The notes below the pieces were generated by a model. It did no database searches. It was given only the letters and a program-made list of their open reading frames with translations, and was not told the DNA's origin. This document shows, piece after piece, positions 5,004-7,891 of a stretch of 7,891 nt of DNA. Made by a program: the position numbers and the translations under genes. Position 1 is the stretch's first letter; each line of letters opens with the position of its first letter. Source of the DNA: JAYRWD01 sp041918255 (GTDB lineage Bacteria > Patescibacteriota > Dojkabacteria > B142 > WJKM01); NCBI GenBank assembly GCA_041918255.1, contig JAYRWD010000042.1, positions 1 to 7,891 of the forward strand, written 5' to 3'.

Positions 5004-5207
5004 ATGGATAAGCACAGAATCAGGAGAAGAAAAACATTAGACTGGAGATGTAGGTCTTGTGGGTACAAGAAAGAATTGTGTGTTTATCGAGAATATTTAG
5101 ATCAAGTTGTTGCTACTAACAAGTGTCCCAAGTGTAAAAACGAAGATATCGAATGGATATTACCTGTTCAAGAATCTAGGAGTACTAATTTCTTGACAGA
5201 AGTTTAA
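5004..5207 (+). CDS. Small zinc-ribbon protein, 67 aa
   Basis: Two CxxC knuckles, CRSC (16-19) and CPKC (41-44), are spaced as in a treble-clef or zinc-ribbon fold that holds one zinc ion; a further Cys is at 26. The N-terminus is very basic (KHRIRRRK, 3-10). The knuckle phrasing (WRCRSCGY and NKCPKCKNEDIEW) is like that of small zinc ribbons that bind nucleic acid or protein. It starts 3 bp after the previous stop and sits between terminase and portal. The tail ends RSTNFLTEV; STNFL is shared with the terminase large subunit at the same distance from the stop. That makes a packaging accessory role an attractive guess, not a demonstrated one. AGAAG lies upstream of the start but inside the preceding gene and is a weak ribosome site at best. 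Confidence 0.8.
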   Translation: MDKHRIRRRKTLDWRCRSCGYKKELCVYREYLDQVVATNKCPKCKNEDIEWILPVQESRSTNFLTEV

Positions 5208-5223
5208 TTTTTATTTATTTTTC

Positions 5224-5811
5224 ATGATAAAAGTAAAAAATGTCGCTCTAGAGATGCTTTGCCGAGAGTATAAGAAAGAATCGTTAAAAGATTTTACTGA
5301 TTTGGAGCTAAAACAGGCGTGTTTGGAGCTTGGGATAACACCAAAAGCTGCACAGATCACAAAAAACGGAGTTAAAACAACCTCATTTCAAAGATTACTA
5401 ACGGAACAGACGCTTGCTAGAGACTTAACTTTCTCCGATTATGTTTCTGCTGAATATTGGAAGGACGAAACAGTCGCTTTAATGGATGAGATAGGTATGC
5501 AAGAACAGATTTCTAAAGACCAAGACGGGCAGGCAACTCTAGAGAGATTTGCAGAACACAATCTTGGATTTTATAAGCTCAAACCCGGAGCAAGCCAAGA
5601 ACTTGATACTAATATGGACTGGGTTGATAGTTATTTGAGGGAAAAGCCTTATGCGCAGTGGCTAGAGATCACAGATGAAGAGGGAAACGTGTATAAGGTT
5701 CATAGAAAAACTATCAAAACAAATAAAACAGAACACGATTCGAGGGGCAACCTATTTACTACAGAAGTAATAACAGTCGAACAAACTTTAAAACCGAAAT
5801 CGATTAAATAA
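5224..5811 (+). CDS. Hypothetical phage protein before the portal, 195 aa
   Basis: Not recognised. The N-terminal half is helical and mixed in charge. Residues 22-40 (KDFTDLELKQACLELGITP) resemble a short helix-extension-helix of the SAP type, a DNA-binding fold, but the match is loose. The centre (about 65-110) is acidic with EYWKDETVALMDEIGMQEQI (77-96). The C-terminal part (about 145-190) looks beta-rich: EITDEEGNVYKVH, then TEHDSRGNLFTTEVITVEQT. It is placed 16 bp after the zinc-ribbon gene and 5 bp before the portal, so it is expected at the same time as packaging and head proteins. No cysteine pairs, membrane helices or catalytic motifs are visible. The ATG follows a T-rich run with no Shine-Dalgarno. 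A head-assembly or packaging-linked role is inferred from position only. Confidence 0.7.
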   Translation: MIKVKNVALEMLCREYKKESLKDFTDLELKQACLELGITPKAAQITKNGVKTTSFQRLLTEQTLARDLTFSDYVSAEYWKDETVALMDEIGMQEQISKDQDGQATLERFAEHNLGFYKLKPGASQELDTNMDWVDSYLREKPYAQWLEITDEEGNVYKVHRKTIKTNKTEHDSRGNLFTTEVITVEQTLKPKSIK

Positions 5812-5816
5812 TACAA

Positions 5817-7891
5817 ATGAAAACAACAACAACTTATGATAAGAAAAACGATGATTCTAAGTTCGAAGATTTAAAAGTAAAGAGTAAAGAGGGAAAAGGA
5901 CAAGATATGTACACAGACGTAATGAAAAGAATGGATGAAATGAAATTACACAGATCAATATCATGTCCCTATCAGACATGGAATGCAGATTGGCAGATAA
6001 ATGAGGCGAATGCTAACGGGATCACTATGGGTGGTGGATATGATTGGGCTGATTTCTGGGATCAGTGTATGCGATTATATAGACGTCAAAGGAGGATGGT
6101 AAGAGGCAGAGCAAATTTAAGGTCGTCAATTGTATTTGCAAATGTAGAAGCTTTTATGAGCGAAGTACAAGAAAATGAGGTTGGAGTACTGTATACATCG
6201 GACAATGACGAAAAGCGAGAAAAGATTAAGATGTATAAGTATTTAGACAAGACCATCGAACACAAGAACAGATTTCCTCAAGCCAGAAAAGCGTCTTGGA
6301 AAACTGCGGCAATCTACGGAACTGCAATAACATATACAGGAGTAGCATTTGAAAAGCGCGTAAAAGAAGTCGTACTGAGCGCTAAAGAGCTTGAAAACGA
6401 GAAAGATACCTTAGAGGAATTTGACAAAACAAATATTAAGGGACTGCCAAAAACCAAGAAAGACGAGAGGGTTACGCTGCGCTTTGTTCGAGAGAACGTC
6501 CCCCTTAAAGAAGTATATTTTGATCCTGATGCTGTTTGCGTCAACGGACAAGCTAACGAAGCAGTTGACGTGTTCAGAGAGAGGACTCCGGGATGCGAAA
6601 GCATTAAAGCTAAACTATTAGCATCAGAAGACCCATATCTCAATAAGAAAATTATCAAAGAATTGCGCCCTGCTAAAGATGTTTTTGAGAGTTTTGCTTC
6701 GGGGAGTTCTTCTGTGTTTAAGTATACAGAAAACATGGGGACTAACAAGGTTCTAATGAGAGAATATTGGAACTGGATAAATGATTGGTATATTATTGTC
6801 ATCAATGATGCAATAGTAAGAGACGGTCCGATGCCTTACAATCACGGCAAACTTCCATTTCAGGTTCACCAACTCTTCAAAGATGAGGAAAATATATACG
6901 GATTTGGGTTTGGATGGGTATTGATGGATTTACAGGCGGAAAAGGATGCAACTATTAACCAACAGATCGAATCGGTCCAAAGAGCAAGGGGAAATTACTT
7001 TTTTGACACTTCGATTGATTCTGACATGGATAGATTTAACACTAACGAATCAGAACAGAAGATTGGATTTGATGCCGACGGTAGAAGAATAGATGACGTT
7101 TTGAGTTACCTTAAACCAGAAACCTATTCGGCGGATAGGGCAGATTTAATGAATTACTTTAACTCGGAGGAGATTAGACTATCTGGAATTAATCCTGTCC
7201 AATACTCAATGCCACTTATGGGCGAAGCAGTTAGAAACAATATGATGGCATCAGAATCCAGCCAGCGAAATATCCAAAAACTAATTGAGAACTGGGCTGA
7301 AGGAGAGATCGAGCATAAAAGGCAATTGCTCGGTCGAAATGGACTTGTAACACAATATGTCACAGAAGAAAGACTGCAGAACGGATCATTAGACGACATT
7401 AAAAATATACGAATGGACGGAGTTAAGTTAGAACCTATCTGGAAAAAAGTGGCAAGAGACAACGGGTATGACGAAATATTCAAAGGATTTGAAGAAAAGA
7501 AAATAGTTGGTGAAAGTTCTTTGCAGCTTATCGCTGATTATATAGATAACGACACAGATATTGATTTCATAGCGACTATTGACACTTGGCTCCCTGAGTC
7601 TAAGTCACTGCGAATTAGCAATGTAAAGGATATGGGTACTAGTTTATCAGAAAGACTTCTTGAACCAAATATCTTAATGAATCCATTCCAAGTTGAGCTT
7701 ATCAGAGCAGAGATTGAAGAAGTATCCCCGCCCAACAAGGATAGGCTGTTGGACTTGCTCCCAAGTGCTAATGATGATGACGAGGAAGAGAGGGCTGCTG
7801 TACAAAACGAACTTATCGAGAAACTAGTAAGAGAAGGTGAATTAAATGACGACGAAAAGTTTGTAATAACTCCAAAACAAGGAGAGAGCAA
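5817..7891 (+). CDS. Portal protein, P22-like size, C-terminus beyond the window
   Basis: Probable dodecameric portal, the ring at the head vertex through which terminase pumps DNA. ATG at 5817 opens a frame I followed for 691 codons to the window edge without a stop. Features in order: VRGRANLRSSI (about 95-105), like the conserved stem-region start; a helical segment to about 175; YFDPDA (234-239), as in portals of the P22 type; YNHGKLPFQVHQ then YGFGFGWVLMDLQAEKDATI (361-380) with N381. This last segment resembles the family signature in which a glycine-rich turn precedes a DLQ…N helix. A later acidic run, NDDDEEE (652-658), is followed by a charged helix, consistent with a C-terminal barrel. 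More than 691 residues is long for HK97-type portals but fits the 725-residue P22 type. It follows terL after four small genes rather than directly. Confidence 0.85.
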   Translation, partial: MKTTTTYDKKNDDSKFEDLKVKSKEGKGQDMYTDVMKRMDEMKLHRSISCPYQTWNADWQINEANANGITMGGGYDWADFWDQCMRLYRRQRRMVRGRANLRSSIVFANVEAFMSEVQENEVGVLYTSDNDEKREKIKMYKYLDKTIEHKNRFPQARKASWKTAAIYGTAITYTGVAFEKRVKEVVLSAKELENEKDTLEEFDKTNIKGLPKTKKDERVTLRFVRENVPLKEVYFDPDAVCVNGQANEAVDVFRERTPGCESIKAKLLASEDPYLNKKIIKELRPAKDVFESFASGSSSVFKYTENMGTNKVLMREYWNWINDWYIIVINDAIVRDGPMPYNHGKLPFQVHQLFKDEENIYGFGFGWVLMDLQAEKDATINQQIESVQRARGNYFFDTSIDSDMDRFNTNESEQKIGFDADGRRIDDVLSYLKPETYSADRADLMNYFNSEEIRLSGINPVQYSMPLMGEAVRNNMMASESSQRNIQKLIENWAEGEIEHKRQLLGRNGLVTQYVTEERLQNGSLDDIKNIRMDGVKLEPIWKKVARDNGYDEIFKGFEEKKIVGESSLQLIADYIDNDTDIDFIATIDTWLPESKSLRISNVKDMGTSLSERLLEPNILMNPFQVELIRAEIEEVSPPNKDRLLDLLPSANDDDEEERAAVQNELIEKLVREGELNDDEKFVITPKQGES

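Noticed and set aside
6314..6805. Opposite-strand 163-codon frame in the portal gene
   Set aside because: Serine/leucine-rich shadow of the portal frame, which shows family motifs across this region.
7154..7891. Opposite-strand frames of 109 and 117 codons in the portal gene
   Set aside because: Serine-rich low-complexity shadows of the acidic, charged portal C-terminal region.
1..7891. Alternative genetic code (TGA or TAG reassigned)
   Set aside because: TAA, TAG and TGA all end plausible genes at expected places; Trp is TGG throughout and no long gene contains an in-frame TGA or TAG.

Overview
The window is part of the genome of a tailed double-stranded DNA bacteriophage or prophage. The evidence is a terminase small/large pair followed by a portal gene on the + strand, and a replication initiator plus a DnaC-type helicase loader on the − strand. 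DNA is AT-rich. The standard bacterial code fits: the long genes are open without in-frame TGA, and TGA is used once as a stop. The host cannot be named. All eleven genes whose start lies in the window lack a convincing Shine-Dalgarno sequence. The two best promoters look like ordinary sigma-70 sites (TTGACA, 17 bp spacer, TACAAT or TAAATT). SD-free starts would fit Bacteroidota or some candidate phyla, but these promoters are not the Bacteroidota type, so the host stays open.

Left arm (1-1805, leftward). Read from the middle outwards, a promoter at 1777-1805 leads into a potentially folded leader and a 57-residue gene of unknown function (1701-1528). A second promoter at 1475-1503, inside the gap after that gene, leads into a second folded leader carrying three copies of TTGTCGATT. 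It then reads into the replication initiator (1353-625) and, 12 bp on, the helicase loader (612-1, cut by the window edge). Four head-to-tail 11-bp repeats, plus a fifth copy upstream, lie inside the initiator gene and are followed by an AT-rich stretch. This matches the layout of a lambda-type origin inside the O gene, next to a loader gene like lambda P.

Control region (1702-1866). It separates the divergent arms and holds the leftward promoter and a perfect palindrome, TGTCAAG-TG-CTTGACA. No classical repressor or integrase gene is visible.

Right arm (1867-7891, rightward). A small membrane protein comes first, then the terminase small subunit, the terminase large subunit (17 bp overlap), a 149-bp gap that may encode a structured RNA, four small genes of unknown role (one a zinc ribbon), and a P22-size portal protein still open at the window end. 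The terminase and portal are the packaging core. The four genes between them are candidates for packaging accessory proteins, by position only. The C-terminal tails of the terminase large subunit and the zinc-ribbon protein share STNFL at the same distance from the stop, encoded with different codons.
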